Origin: Blepharisma stoltei
Lineage: Eukaryota > Ciliophora > Heterotrichea > Heterotrichida > Blepharismidae
Reading direction: 5' to 3'
DNA length: 64,000 bases
NCBI GenBank assembly: GCA_914767885.1
Contig: CAJZBQ010000032.1
Location: 434,001-498,000 of the forward strand
Positions within the stretch are counted from its first letter, which is position 1. Every line of letters starts with the position of its first letter. The notes below the pieces were generated by a model. That model saw only the letters and a program-made list of their open reading frames with translations. It was not told the origin of the DNA and did no database searches. Shown here one piece after another: positions 21,713 through 32,699 of this stretch. Position numbers and translations under genes: made by a program.

Positions 21713-24700
21713 TTATATAGGGATATCTCCAGAAGGCTTTATAAAAGCCATTGCACTTGAAAAACTTTTTTTTAATGGCGATCTTCTAAGCGCTTTCTTC
21801 AAATTTGTAATGGAATCTTTATGAGTATTCCTTAATGTTTCTTTTATTAAAGTTTTTATTTCTTCGTAAGAAGATTCTGGAAGCGGTTTATTTAATGGAT
21901 TGATGGTTTCTTGCAATTCCATATATCGGTCTGCCCAGGAACCTAATAATGTATTAAGCCTGATTACTTCTGATTGTTTTCTTAATAACTCAGATTCACA
22001 ATTTTCTTTAAGCTCTACAAAGAACTTTCTCCATCGCTCGCGCTCTTCTCTCTGAGCCTTGAAAATGTCCTTTTCGAATTCATTAAGCATTTTCTGGTAG
22101 GTTTCTGACTGTTCAGTCAAAATTTCATTTGTTTTTTTAAGCTCAAGGTTATAAAGCCTTTGGAGCTCAAGGCTTGTTTCTATACTATTATATTTTATTT
22201 GGAAACTGAAGCTGTCATTTTTGTCACAGAATAAGTCATCTCTTGATTTTGTAGTTTCTGATTCACAAGACTCAGTGAATTTTGGAGTCGAAATAGCAGT
22301 AAATCTTCTTTTTTGAGTAGTGTTAATGGGCGTAAAGCTCCGAAGCATTTGCGATTTAGGAACAAAAATAGGATCTCGGCTTGCTAGCTTTGGTTTCTCT
22401 GGGTTCACTTGCTCATAGAGTTTCAGCATATGCTTATGGGAATCGTGCAAAATATCAATCATTTTTTCCAGTCCATCTATTTGCTCTTTTTGATGCTTTA
22501 TCATTATTTTTTTAAGGCTGTATTTATCAGCTAGTAGTCTGAATTTTCAGTCTAATCCGTGGATTCCTCGGACCAAATTTGAGTTAATCACACTTGCATG
22601 AAAAAGCTGATTTTTCAAGTGAAAAATTGAAATATTTCTATTCAACTCACCATTAAATTCTATAGCTCTTTTAATCTCATCAGTGTACACATCTGAGGCG
22701 CTTCTCCAGCCGTCAAAATTTATTGAAAATGTGCTTGATATTAATTCAATATTTTCAGTTCGACAGATTTCTAGCTCACTTGCTTCATAATCTGCCATCA
22801 CTGGTGTATTGCATTGCATCACACTTTTCTCAGACAATTCATCAAATTCCACTTGTGTAACGAGCCTAGGATTTGCCAATTTTTCATTTACTTCTTTAAA
22901 TTTTCTATTAACCTCATCCAAGGCTTTTGTAAATTTACTGACCTGCAGTGCTAATCTTTCATTTTCCTCTTGAATTAGCTTCAATCCATTATTTTCTTTG
23001 CTGCTTCCTAACATTAATTTATGATATTTTTCATAAAACTCATGAGCTTTTTGCTCATTTTGCAGCTGTTTTGTTTTTGCTGAAGCTAATTTTCCTTCTA
23101 ATTCTGTTATTTTTTCTCTTAATTCGTTGTTTTCTCTCTTAAGGAATTTATTTTTCTTTTTGTATTTTTCTAGTTTCCTGTCATATTTCTCTCCATCTCT
23201 AACGATTTCTGGAGATAATGATAGAGGAAATGAAGAATCCAGCTGCCTATCAGCTTCTAGCTGGAAAGATCCAGTTAAATATTCAGGCTCAAACGCTATA
23301 AATGGAGATTTTTTTATATCAAGCTGAGAATCCTCGTATAGGGATAGTCTAGAATTGTCAACGGAGTTTTTGGGGGTTACAGTTTCTGAAAGGATTATTG
23401 TTTTAGAATGGGAAAGGCCACGCAAAATAGGATCTTTTAGAAGAGGAGATAGCGAAGTGATGCTTTGAGAATCACCTGTGTAAGCTGTAGAATCTCTTTC
23501 AGAGCGTAAAAGATTTATTTCGCTGCGAGCTTCAGCCAATTCTGCCTTTAATTTTTCAATCATTTTTATATAGCTCTCTGGAGAATTTTTTATGTTTACT
23601 GTAGCTTTATTTTTTATTTTTTAGCTCGCAACGCAAATTTAAAGTGTTTAGTGTTTCTTCCATTGCACGAGGCGATGGCGAACAAGCCACAATTAAGGTT
23701 GTTTTATAGTTTCCACCTAGAGATTCTTGTAACAGTCTTGTCAGTTTAGAATCACGGTATGGTATATGATCGGAATAAGAAATCAAAGCATGAATAACAT
23801 TTCCAAGCGCGGAGAGTGATAAATTAATTTTTTTAGCTTCCTCAAGCTTATTTCCTGTCACTCCAGAATTATTAACTTTTTCGCTTCCAGCCAAGTCGAC
23901 CAAATTTAATTTTCCTTTCTTTTCACTATCGTTCGGTAATTTCTGATTGACTTCTAAAGTAAATAATAAATGCGACCTTGATGATGTTTTATTTAGCTTT
24001 GTTGATGCAACAGTTCTTAGTTGCTGTCCTAATGCCAACACCTCAAGCATATCGTTTTCATTAGTTACACAAACTTCGCTGAGGCCCTGAACATGAATTC
24101 CTTTTCTAGGACATTGCTTTATTTTAAGTTTTACAGGGTCATCTACTAATAAATCTCTAACTTCCACTTATAGCAACCAAAAAAAATTATCTCATATGGA
24201 GGTGGTTTAATCTTTTTTTCGTATTTACAAAATTGGAAATCAAAAATTAGAATTATTTTTTAATTTAAATTTTAACAGAATTTTTTAGATATCACTTTAT
24301 ACTAAATATCACTAATATATCAAAATATTTTTTAATAAAATTTTTTTTACTCACAGAGGTTGAGTTTTTTACCCAAAAATAGAAATTTTCCGATGGTTTG
24401 TTTGCTCTAAAGAGAGGGTAAGAGTTTCTTTATATATTTCAAGCATCGAACATTTTAAGGTATATTCAATTTCTCCATAATCTGAATGAGCAGCTTCAAA
24501 AATTTGCGCAGCAGCCCTGGGAATTATTCCTTTATGCTCTTCTTCAAAAATGTTTTTTCCCATCATAGTATGAGTTTTGCCACTTCCAGTTTGCCCGTAT
24601 GCAAATATTGTGCCATTATAGCCATTTAGTACATCTTCAATAACAGGTTTACCTACAGTTTCATATATATCTGACTGTTTCGCATCAGGATCAAAAATAT

Positions 24701-24941
24701 GGTCAAGTGTAAAAGTCTCAAACCCAGGGCCAGCTGCCAAGGAGTTTTCTGATAAAAATGTTACTAAACTGTGATTATCACTGCAAGCTTGATTTTCTTC
24801 TCCCATTTCATAGTCAATCAAAGGACGAAATCTTGCTATCACTTTTATATTATTATGCCTTGATGTCTTGGCTTTCAGATTAGAAGCAAAATCTGGGTCT
24901 GCTAACGTAGTTTTTGAACGAACCCCACTGCGTCGCTTCAT
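21713..24941 (-). CDS. Kinesin with N-terminal motor and long coiled coil; one IES, one apparent 1-nt frameshift
   Basis: About 989 residues. The motor has a basic N-terminus, VIARFRPL, P-loop AYGQTGSGKTHTM, SMLEIYKETL|RDLLVDD across the IES 24158-24418, switch I TSSRSHLLF and switch II LVDLAGSEKV. The stalk is coiled coil with many TGA-free heptads; TGA is Trp at 22547-22549 (HGLDWKFRLL), which joins the two large stalk ORFs. Between motor and stalk, near 23605-23630, the frame slips by one base at an A6 run: dropping one A gives LRCELKIKNKATVN, matching the conserved kinesin neck start. This could be an assembly error or a real lesion. Subfamily not assigned. Confidence 0.85.
24158..24418 (-). 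mobile_element. MITE family 1, strongly decayed (copy d), in kinesin motor, 261 bp
   Basis: TA at 24158-24159 and 24419-24420. The right half still shows ACTCACAGAGGTTGAG and TTTGCTCTAAAGAGAGGG, cognate to the family end motifs; the middle retains TATCACTTTATACTAA. The left hairpin is lost. Excision joins KETL|RDLLV, the expected kinesin sequence. Confidence 0.85.
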
Positions 24942-24980
24942 GATCTTAAAATTTATATATTTTAATTCTATGGATATTAA

Positions 24981-25862
24981 CTAAATTTTTGGTCTAGGGA
25001 TTAATCTCAACTCATCTAAAATAATCATTGGGCGAGATATGCTATCGGTGAATGACGATGGATAGTCGTAAGGCCCTTCAAAATTTTGGATAGATTTTCA
25101 TTTTGTTTTTAAGGCCTCTGGTGAAATATTACTTTTCAAAAATACCCCTTTTGCCCTCTCAATACGGAGTTTTGATATAAATCCCCCTCCAGCTTCATAG
25201 ATTCCACCATTTTCTTTGCATAAATCATGTAAAAGCACCAATATAAGTGGGATTACATTTTCTGGTATCAACTTGGGACTTTCTTGGGATATCAGAGGGA
25301 GAATTGTGTTACATTTTATATTGAATTTCTCTCCTTCTCGGGCTGCAACTTGTGTAAGCCCATGCAAACCAATTTTTGAAGCAGAGAGACCAATTTTTTT
25401 ATATTCTCCAAAAAAGCCAATATGACTAGAAACATTTACAATTCTTCCAAATTTTTGAGCTCGCATGTGATTCCATGCTGATTTTATCAGTTTAAAAGGG
25501 CTTGTAAGATTAAGTTTAATAAAATTTTCTCAGTCTGCGTCACTAGTTTCTGTGATTTCGTTTTCACTGCAATCCTCAATGTTATTGATAAGTAAATCAA
25601 TTTTTCCATATGTGTCTAAAGCTTGCCTGATAATTCCCTCAGAATTTTCCAGAGGAATAAAGCTTGAAACAGCCTCTCCTTCAGCATTTTTGATTTGGTT
25701 GATTACGTCATCAAGCTCTCCAGCATGCTTTTGATCATTGAGAACAATTTGTGCTCCTCTTTTAGCTAGCTCTATTGCTAATTTTTTGCTTAGTTCTGAT
25801 GATCCACCTGTTATAACAGCAACTTTATTGTCAAATTTTAGCCCAGGATTTTTTTGACTCAT
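24981..25862 (-). CDS. SDR related to peroxisomal multifunctional enzyme 2, catalytic motifs degenerate
   Basis: 293 residues from MSQKNPGLKF (25862) to TAG 24981-24983, with TGA as Trp in DADWENF and KTKWKSI. The C-terminal half follows the dehydrogenase unit of HSD17B4/MFE-2 closely: HMRAQKFGRIVNVSS, IKCNTILPL, ENGGIYEAGGGFISKLR. But the cofactor motif TGxxxGxG reads TGGSSELS, NNAG reads NNIE, and the catalytic Tyr of YxxxK is Leu (GLSASKIG, ~161). It is an intact ORF but probably not an active dehydrogenase. It ends 39 bp before the kinesin start codon. Confidence 0.82.
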
Positions 25863-25956
25863 AATTAAAAAATGAGATATAAACAAAACATCATTGATTT
25901 TTCATGGTTTAGCATTGCTGATTTTACATTATTAAAATTACTCAAATTTTATTATT

Positions 25957-28900
25957 TTAAAGGTCATCAGTGGAACTAAAGATTAAATCATGGATTTTAG
26001 AGAAAGTCTTTGAATATGGCTCAACAGACTGATCGCAGACTATATGAGGATAAGTTTTATTCCTGAGAAAATCATCTAAGTCAACTGGGAAAGGATCATC
26101 TAGCTGCACAGCAATCAATTGAACATCTTTATCAGCGATTTCATCAAGGTCTAATAAAACTGCAGACCCTCCTTTTTCGGATATCGACTTTACAAATAAC
26201 ACAATATATTTTTCATTAGAATCATTCCCAAACATTCTATATCCTCTCATTATCACATCATATATATAATCTCTCTGCGTATCATACTGCGCTCTTACAA
26301 ATAAGTGGTCAATATCCATTGAAGGAAAATCACGTTCAATTATGTCTAAGACTCTGTTCTCATGCATGCTCATCAGCATTGCTCCGATTTTTTGATTTTC
26401 TGGCTCGATTTCTTTGCCTATCCATTTAACGATTTCTTGGTTTATGGTTTTCAGTAAAGAAACATCGTAATAAAACACAAATAAAATCGATCTTTTCTTA
26501 ATCTGCTGAGCTTTATATATCTGCTTCAGCTCTCTGCATTGGTTTAGCATGCCAAATTTATTGATTAGTCCATACATTTCACGAATCGCTGCTCTTCTGA
26601 TTGCTGGGTCATATACAGTCCCTTTTTCCTAACTCCCCCCCCCCCCTCCGTGAGCGAACAAAACCATTAGAAAAATCGGCATTTTTTGACCAAAAACCCA
26701 CCCTCCGTGAGTGAACAAAAATTTTTTTAATAGAAAAAATTTTAATGGAAAAAAATTTTGATATATAAGTGATAATTAGTATAATGAAATCTAGAGCTAA
26801 TTCTGTTTAATTTTAAACAAATTGCGTTTTAAAACATAAATTTTTGCAAATTAAATTAATATTTGCTTCCCAATTTTTGCAAATTAGGATTTTTTTTTAA
26901 ATTTCGAAAAAAAATATTTTTATATAAATTTTATATATAAATTTTTTTAAAAAAAAAAAATTAAACCCCCCCTCCGTGAGCGAACAAAAATTTTTTTGTT
27001 CGCTCACGGAGGGGGGGGGGGGGGAGTAAATATTTTTTACGATAGCTTGGGTGAAGGCATAGGCTGCTTCCGTGTATTTATCGTTTTCTTTCATAATTAT
27101 AGCAGTTCTATAGAATAATTGTTGCCATAAGATGTCTTTTTCGTGAGACAGCCCTGAGACATTGAAGTGGATCATCTTTCCATCACCTTGGTCTTTAGTA
27201 AAAATTCCAATCCTTCTTAGTCTAATGGTGTCAATATCCGCTTCAGCACTAATTCCACTGTCAAGTCTTCAAAGAGTCTCATTAATCAGGTCAAGAAGTT
27301 CAGTTGCAGAGTGGTAATATTGCAGATTTTGGAAAACATAGGACATGTCGATAAGTAACTTCAAGACAATTTCATATCTTGTAGCAGTTGCTATATAATA
27401 ATCAAGAGCTCTAGTCATCAACTCTAATAACTCTTTTCAATCTGCCCTTAATTCTACTACGGGAGCTGATTCCTCTTCTAGGTATGCCATTTTCGCCATG
27501 CAAAGCTGCATTAACCTTTGCGTTATATCGCCTCTTAAAAACTCTTTTTCTGGCTCCCATCCTGAGTAGTTTTTTCCTATGTCCAGCTGCAACTTTGCCC
27601 TCTCTTCTGGTGTCAAACTTTTTTCGTCCTCTTCTTGTTTCTCTACTTTTTTCAGTAAATCTTCCATACTTTTCAATGACTTTGAGTAAGCATTAATAGC
27701 TTGCAAGTAATTTTTCTTCTGGAAATAATCATTTCCCAGCAGATTATTTGTGATTGCATAGCCACGTCTGTTTTCAGTCATTTTGAAAAACTTCCTAGCA
27801 GCTTTAAGGTTTTGAATGCGTATTTCAAGCCTAGGGTGTAGCAAAAACCGTGGATAAATGAATGCTTCTTGCACTTGAACCATCCTCAAGTATTTAAAAA
27901 TCACATTGGTTTCTGCATTATAGTTTTTGGATATAGAATTCAATGATAAAGTACCTTTAAGGCAGGATTCCATCAGCTGCATAGGCTCAAGCAGCCTATG
28001 AGTGATAGAAAAAGCTAGCATAATCGCACATAAGATGGTTACAAGTAAGAAAATAAAGAAAATTATGAGCATAATGACAATGATTATCAATAAATCATGA
28101 GTCATATCATTATAATCATTCAGCACAGCTGCCCTTGAGATGTAAACCCCGACAGCTAAATTTTTTTCATCAGAATCTCTACCAGTTGCTATATCTAGTG
28201 GTGCATATCCCATTAGTTTATCACTGCTAGAGCTTGAAATTTCTTGACTTCCTGTTGAGTAGTTCTTCATTTCTGGAATTATATCGTCTTGGACTTTTTG
28301 AGCAAGCTCAGGATCATCAGGAAATAGAGCATTCCACACGTCTTTTCCTTCGAAATCCTTATAGCTATTCTGGTCAATCGCTAGCACCCATAACCCCTCA
28401 TAGTGGGTCAAAAAATATGTATAGTCGGAGTAAAGGTTCATATATGTGAAGAATGCGTCATTTGGAGAGTATTGCGCGATAGCTCCTATAGAATATTTTC
28501 TGAAAATATTTAAGTAGGTATACTCAAAATAAACCATTAAGTTTTTCACTACAGAGTCGCCTGCAGAAAGAAGCGCTGCATAAGTTTCAGTGCATCTGGG
28601 GTCCATAATTACATTCTGTTTAGCACAAGTTTCAGTAAAATTATAAAGTTGGTTTACATAAGTCATGTTTTCTAACGGATACCGAAAGTCAATAGCATCC
28701 CTGTCAATTATGGTTCCAATCTGGTGGATATCATCAGTATTATTATATATAACTCTTGCTAGCATATCCACAAACATAGTAGAATAATAATAAGTCGCAG
28801 AGTTGTCTAGGGTCGTTGATGTGCTTGCAGCATATCACTCAGACTTCTTCAGCTGAGGGTAACCTGGCTAATTTTTACTCGTTTCAGTATCTGTACGTGC

Positions 28901-29335
28901 GTTGACATAGGAAGGGATCGTCATTTGGCTTGATAGCGTAATTGAGTTATTTTCAACGCTTGTCTTAACTTCGCTTAAAAATTCTAATTCTTGGGCAATC
29001 TAAATAAAATTCACATTAGAAAGATAAGAACTGAGGGTCTGAGCTCTGGCTGAGGCCACTCGTTGAAGATGCTGAAGTTCTTGGTCAATTAAATATGTTT
29101 TTGCATCTTTTGTTCAATTGAGGTATTCGGAAAAAAGAAAAATAAGACAGATGATTACTGCGATTATTATCCCAGCCAAAAGAGGGCCAATTGTGACAAT
29201 TTGAAGCTTTCGACCAACTTTGGGAGGGGTAACATCTTCTTCAGGGGGCGCCTGAGCACAAATGTCAGTGAAAAGACGGAAGGTTGGAACATCCTTTGTT
29301 GTAGGGAGGTTATCTTTTGAAGTATCAGCAGACAT
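25957..29335 (-). CDS. Two-TM receptor-like protein with extracellular sensor, TPR-like region and VWA-like domain
   Basis: 978 residues after removing one IES and three 15-nt introns (29000-29014, 28864-28878, and 26629 plus 27027-27040). TM1 is at ~47-70; a ~330-residue presumed extracellular region resembles a Cache-type sensor; TM2 is at ~404-435 (ILCAIMLAF). Next comes a helical TPR-like region (LGNDYFQKKNYLQAINAYSKSL, about 500-720), then a C-terminal domain starting SILFVFYYDVSLLK that resembles a von Willebrand A fold with an incomplete metal site (DxSxS lacks the second Ser). It is probably a ligand-sensing membrane protein; ligand and output unknown. The coding length is an exact multiple of three only with these four removals. 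Confidence 0.8.
26629..27040 (-). other. 15-nt intron split by a MITE
   Basis: After removal of the element (26630-27026) the remaining base 26629 joins 27027-27040 to form, on the minus strand, GTAAAAAATATTTAG: a standard 15-nt intron with GT and AG ends. Splicing it joins FTQAI|EKGTVYDPAIRR in frame; without it the reading frame meets TAG. Confidence 0.88.
26630..27026 (+). mobile_element. MITE family 1, full-length copy e, 397 bp, inside an intron
   Basis: Nearly identical to the copy at 12592, differing mainly in homopolymer lengths. TA at 26630-26631 and 27027-27028. Its target TA is the penultimate dinucleotide of the TAG acceptor of a 15-nt intron in the minus-strand receptor gene. 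Confidence 0.92.
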
Positions 29336-29619
29336 TTATTAGAGCAATGCAGTTATTTTAAGAAACGAAACTAATAAAATTATAATTTATATTAGCGCAT
29401 CACATAAATGGTGTTTTTTCAAGAAAGGTGAGTCAAATCTTATATTAACTAAAGGCTGAATACTTTACTGCTGATTCTATATTGATATATATTTAAAGTT
29501 ATGAATCATTTTATTAGTATATTAATCTGCAAATCTCTTTAAAATTAAGAGTTTTATAAATTGATAAAAGCAATATTGAATATTTTTGTTTTGTTTAAGA
29601 CTAAAAATTGATATATAAA

Positions 29620-31154
29620 ATGTCAAGACTTGTATCCCTATTCCAAAAATTCAATTTTATAGGAAGCTCAGTCAATGAGCCGGACGATGACAGAGATTCT
29701 ATACCTGTTTACACTATTAAAGAATGTAAAAGTTAAATAGCTTTGCCTCAAGGCACGCATCTTATTTCTGATAGAATTTTAATAATTCCATTCCCAGACC
29801 TCCATCAGCGAGCTTCAATTTCTGCTTATTTGAACACCTTTCATGGAAAGAAATACATGATATGAAATATAAGTGACAAAATTTATGACACGAGCCATTT
29901 TGGTGGCCAAGTTCTTGATTTTGTGTTCCCAGGCTTTCCAAATCCTCCTTTACAAGTGATTTTTTCAATAATCAACTCCATGAACGCATGACTAAATACA
30001 GATGAAGAAAATATCATCATAATTCATGGACAAAACAATAAATCCAGAAGTATCATGCTCGCTGCTTGCTTGCTCTCATGAAAGCATGAAAATATTTCTC
30101 CAATTCAAGGAATTTCAGAAATCTGTCATAAAATAAACGAAAACGAAAAAATTATATCCCCTTCACAGGTAAGATATTTATCTTATTATCATCGAATTCT
30201 ATTGGGAGAAAGAGTAATTTTAATATAGCCAGTCACATCAAAGCTGCATTTACATAGGATTATTTTGAATAATATTCCATCAATTGAAGCAGGTGGTATA
30301 AAACCTATCATAAAAATATTTCAAAATAAAGGCTTACTCCCCCCCCCCTCCGTGAGCGAACAAAACCATTAGAAAAATCGGCATTTTTTTGACCAAAAAC
30401 CCACCCTCCGTGAGTGAACAAAAATTTTTTTAATAGAAAAAATTTTAATGGAAAAAAATTTTGATATATAAGTGATAATTAGTATAATGAAATCTAGAGC
30501 TAATTCTGTTTAATTTTAAACAAATTGCGTTTTAAAACATAAATTTTGCAAATTAAATTAATATTTGCTTCCCAATTTTTGCAAATTAGGATTTTTTTAA
30601 ATTTCGAAAAAAATATTTTTTATAAAATTTATATATAAATTTTTTTTAAAAAAAAAAATTAACCCCCCTCCGTGAGCGAACAAAATTTTTTTGTTCGCTC
30701 ACGGAGGGGGGGGGGGGAGTTAGCATATTCAAGCGACTCTGATAATTTGCAATTTTTCCCATCTGAAAACCTTTTCATTTCTTTTGATTTAGATGTAGAA
30801 ATAGAAGGAGACGTACTAATTGTTTGTAAGCATTTAACTGAAGCTAATAAATTGCTCACAACCTTCAAAGTGATGCTCCATACTGCTTTTGCAAACCAAA
30901 ACGTGCTGCATATCATTAGAAATGAAATCGATTTGGCTTGTAATGACGAAAAATATAGTGATTATTTCGCAATGGATTTATTTTTTGATAGAATTGAAGA
31001 AGTTGGGGTAGAAAAAAGCAACCATCTTTGGGTTAGCGTAGAAAGGTCTAGAGGAATTATAAGGGAAGATGCGGTAGAAGATAAAGGTGAGATGGATTTT
31101 ATGAATAAGTTCAGTATTGGGGATATTGATGAAGATAGCTATGAAACTTTATAG
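29620..31154 (+). CDS. PTEN/tensin/auxilin-like protein with dead phosphatase loop, one IES
   Basis: 372 residues after removing introns 29726-29740 and 30214-30228 (15 nt each) and the IES 30335-30720. TGA is Trp in MIWNISD and NAWLNTD. The N-terminal ~175 residues follow the PTEN phosphatase fold (LISDRILIIPFPD, NTFHGKKYMIWNIS). The P-loop, HCxxGxxR in active enzymes, reads HGQNNKSR (~129-136), so the catalytic Cys is Gly and phosphatase activity is unlikely, as in auxilin/GAK and tensin. The second half matches a PTEN-type C2 domain (LFISFDLDVEIEGDVLIV). A lipid-binding or scaffold role in trafficking is inferred. Confidence 0.85.
30335..30720 (+). mobile_element. MITE family 1, full-length copy f, 386 bp, in PTEN-like gene
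   Basis: TA at 30335-30336 and 30721-30722. Almost identical to copies c, e and l. Removal joins QNKGL|AYSSDSD and keeps frame. Confidence 0.92.
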
Positions 31155-31275
31155 AATAGCAAATGGGAAAAATAATTAATTCGGTTAAAGTGGCCAGCAA
31201 AAAATTATTTAATGCCAGTTAATTATAGGATATTTACATCTAGGCTATTTACATCTTGATGTACCGTAGAGGAAA

Positions 31276-31893
31276 CTAGTTGAAATATATATTTAGTGCT
31301 TGAAGTAGCTTTTCAGTCTTTTTTTCTTCATCAATTTCTGCCTCTTCAAATCAATTTTGAAGATTCGTATTTTTCTTTTGATCGTTGCTTACGATTTTGG
31401 TAATTCAATTCAACTTTTGGATTTTCACTGATTTTTGATTTCCTTCGCCTGAATCTTTATTATTTTTTGAATCTGAAGGCTGTTGCTCTTTTTCCCATGT
31501 AGGGATGGCTGTTTTGCTTGGTGAAGCGGGAAGGCTTCATTTAGCTAGATTTGCTTGAATGCTCCTGATCTGATAAATCTTTTTCGAGCTTGAATTGGCT
31601 TTTTTCATCAAATCAAGTTCTAGATTATCATCCCTTAAATTAAACGATTTCAACCTCCTAACTTTGTTGCCATTTTCATTGTTGGCAGGATTAGGGCTTG
31701 CCGGGGGTATCTCTGCTCAATTGAAGTGGTGTGACTTCGTTTTCCTGATTTTTATTGTAACAGGGCTTTTATCGAGTTGCAGATCTAAGCTTGTGCCTGA
31801 GTTAAGGTTACGATGGAATGGGATCTTTCTATTTACAGCTTTTATTTGTGGGTACTTATGATTGCTATCCTGAACCTGGAGATTTTTTTGCAT
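31276..31893 (-). CDS. Hypothetical protein, visible only with TGA as Trp
   Basis: 205 residues from ATG 31893 to TAG 31276-31278 with four in-frame TGA codons (HHFNWAEI, LAKWSLPA, KLNWITK, LQNWFEEAE) and no other stops over 618 bases. Composition is Lys/Asn/Ser-rich with a C-terminal acidic helix ending ALNIYFN. No domain was recognised. It is likely real: the frame is open for its full length only under the Blepharisma code, and the same Trp reading is required in neighbours. Confidence 0.7.
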
Positions 31894-32699
31894 GATGTAT
31901 TAATATGTGGTTATAATAGCTATATTTTACTATATGGAAATAATTATGTCTAAACTTTAATTGTTGAAAGCCCTATTAAATAGTTGCTTACAAGATTAGA
32001 TTCTTCCAGAAAAGCTACTCATAAATGTAGGCCCTGAAACATGCTCTCATATTTTAGAGCTTTTGAAATTTTTGTAAACTAGTTTACTGCTAAAGGAAGC
32101 TTTTTGTTGAATCGGATTTTCAGCCTTAAGTTGTATAATATAAAACTTATTTAATTAAAGTTTTTCTCTGGACAAAAGATTATAATAAAACAGCTTATGG
32201 TATAGCTAATCAAATTTTTGCGAACGGTTATAAGAAATGTCTTTAATATTTTATAATTTAGCTATATTCTTGAATTTGGATTCATCCTAATTCATTTTCT
32301 CCGTGAATTCCTTTAGCAGCGACTTTTCTTAAAAAGGCTATCTCTATCTACATGTCAATTTGGCAAATTTGATTCCTTAGGACAATTTTAAAATTGAAGC
32401 AAAGTGATTTACAAAAAATAATTGTTAGCTCAAGAAGCATTTTAAAATGCTTATCCTTTAATACCTGAATTATTATATCCTTATTTTCAATGAGAATTAA
32501 ATTGTTCATGCTCTTTAAGGACTTGGCAATGAGATTATAAGTTAATCAGCATTGATGAGACTGCATTCCGTTTAAGAATTAAACAAATAGCTGATATTTG
32601 AAATCTAAATAGCCTTAATTGAAGTATTTTCAGATTAGATCCTTGCTAAAAGTTCTGATATTGCACCTAATTTTTTTTCAATTAGAGAAAAAAGCCTAA
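31894..32699. other. Intergenic, nothing recognised
   Basis: AT-rich. It may include the decayed 5' part of the NSF-like pseudogene, but no segment could be aligned with confidence. Confidence 0.35.

Noticed and set aside
30150-30185. Possible 15-nt intron at GTAAGATATTTATCT in the PTEN-like gene
   Set aside because: No AG at position 14-15 or nearby and the frame is open through it.
30659-30916. ORFs running from the MITE into coding DNA ([19 protein letters not shown] tails)
   Set aside because: The repeated peptide is the translated MITE hairpin and appears wherever a copy abuts a gene; it is not a protein motif.
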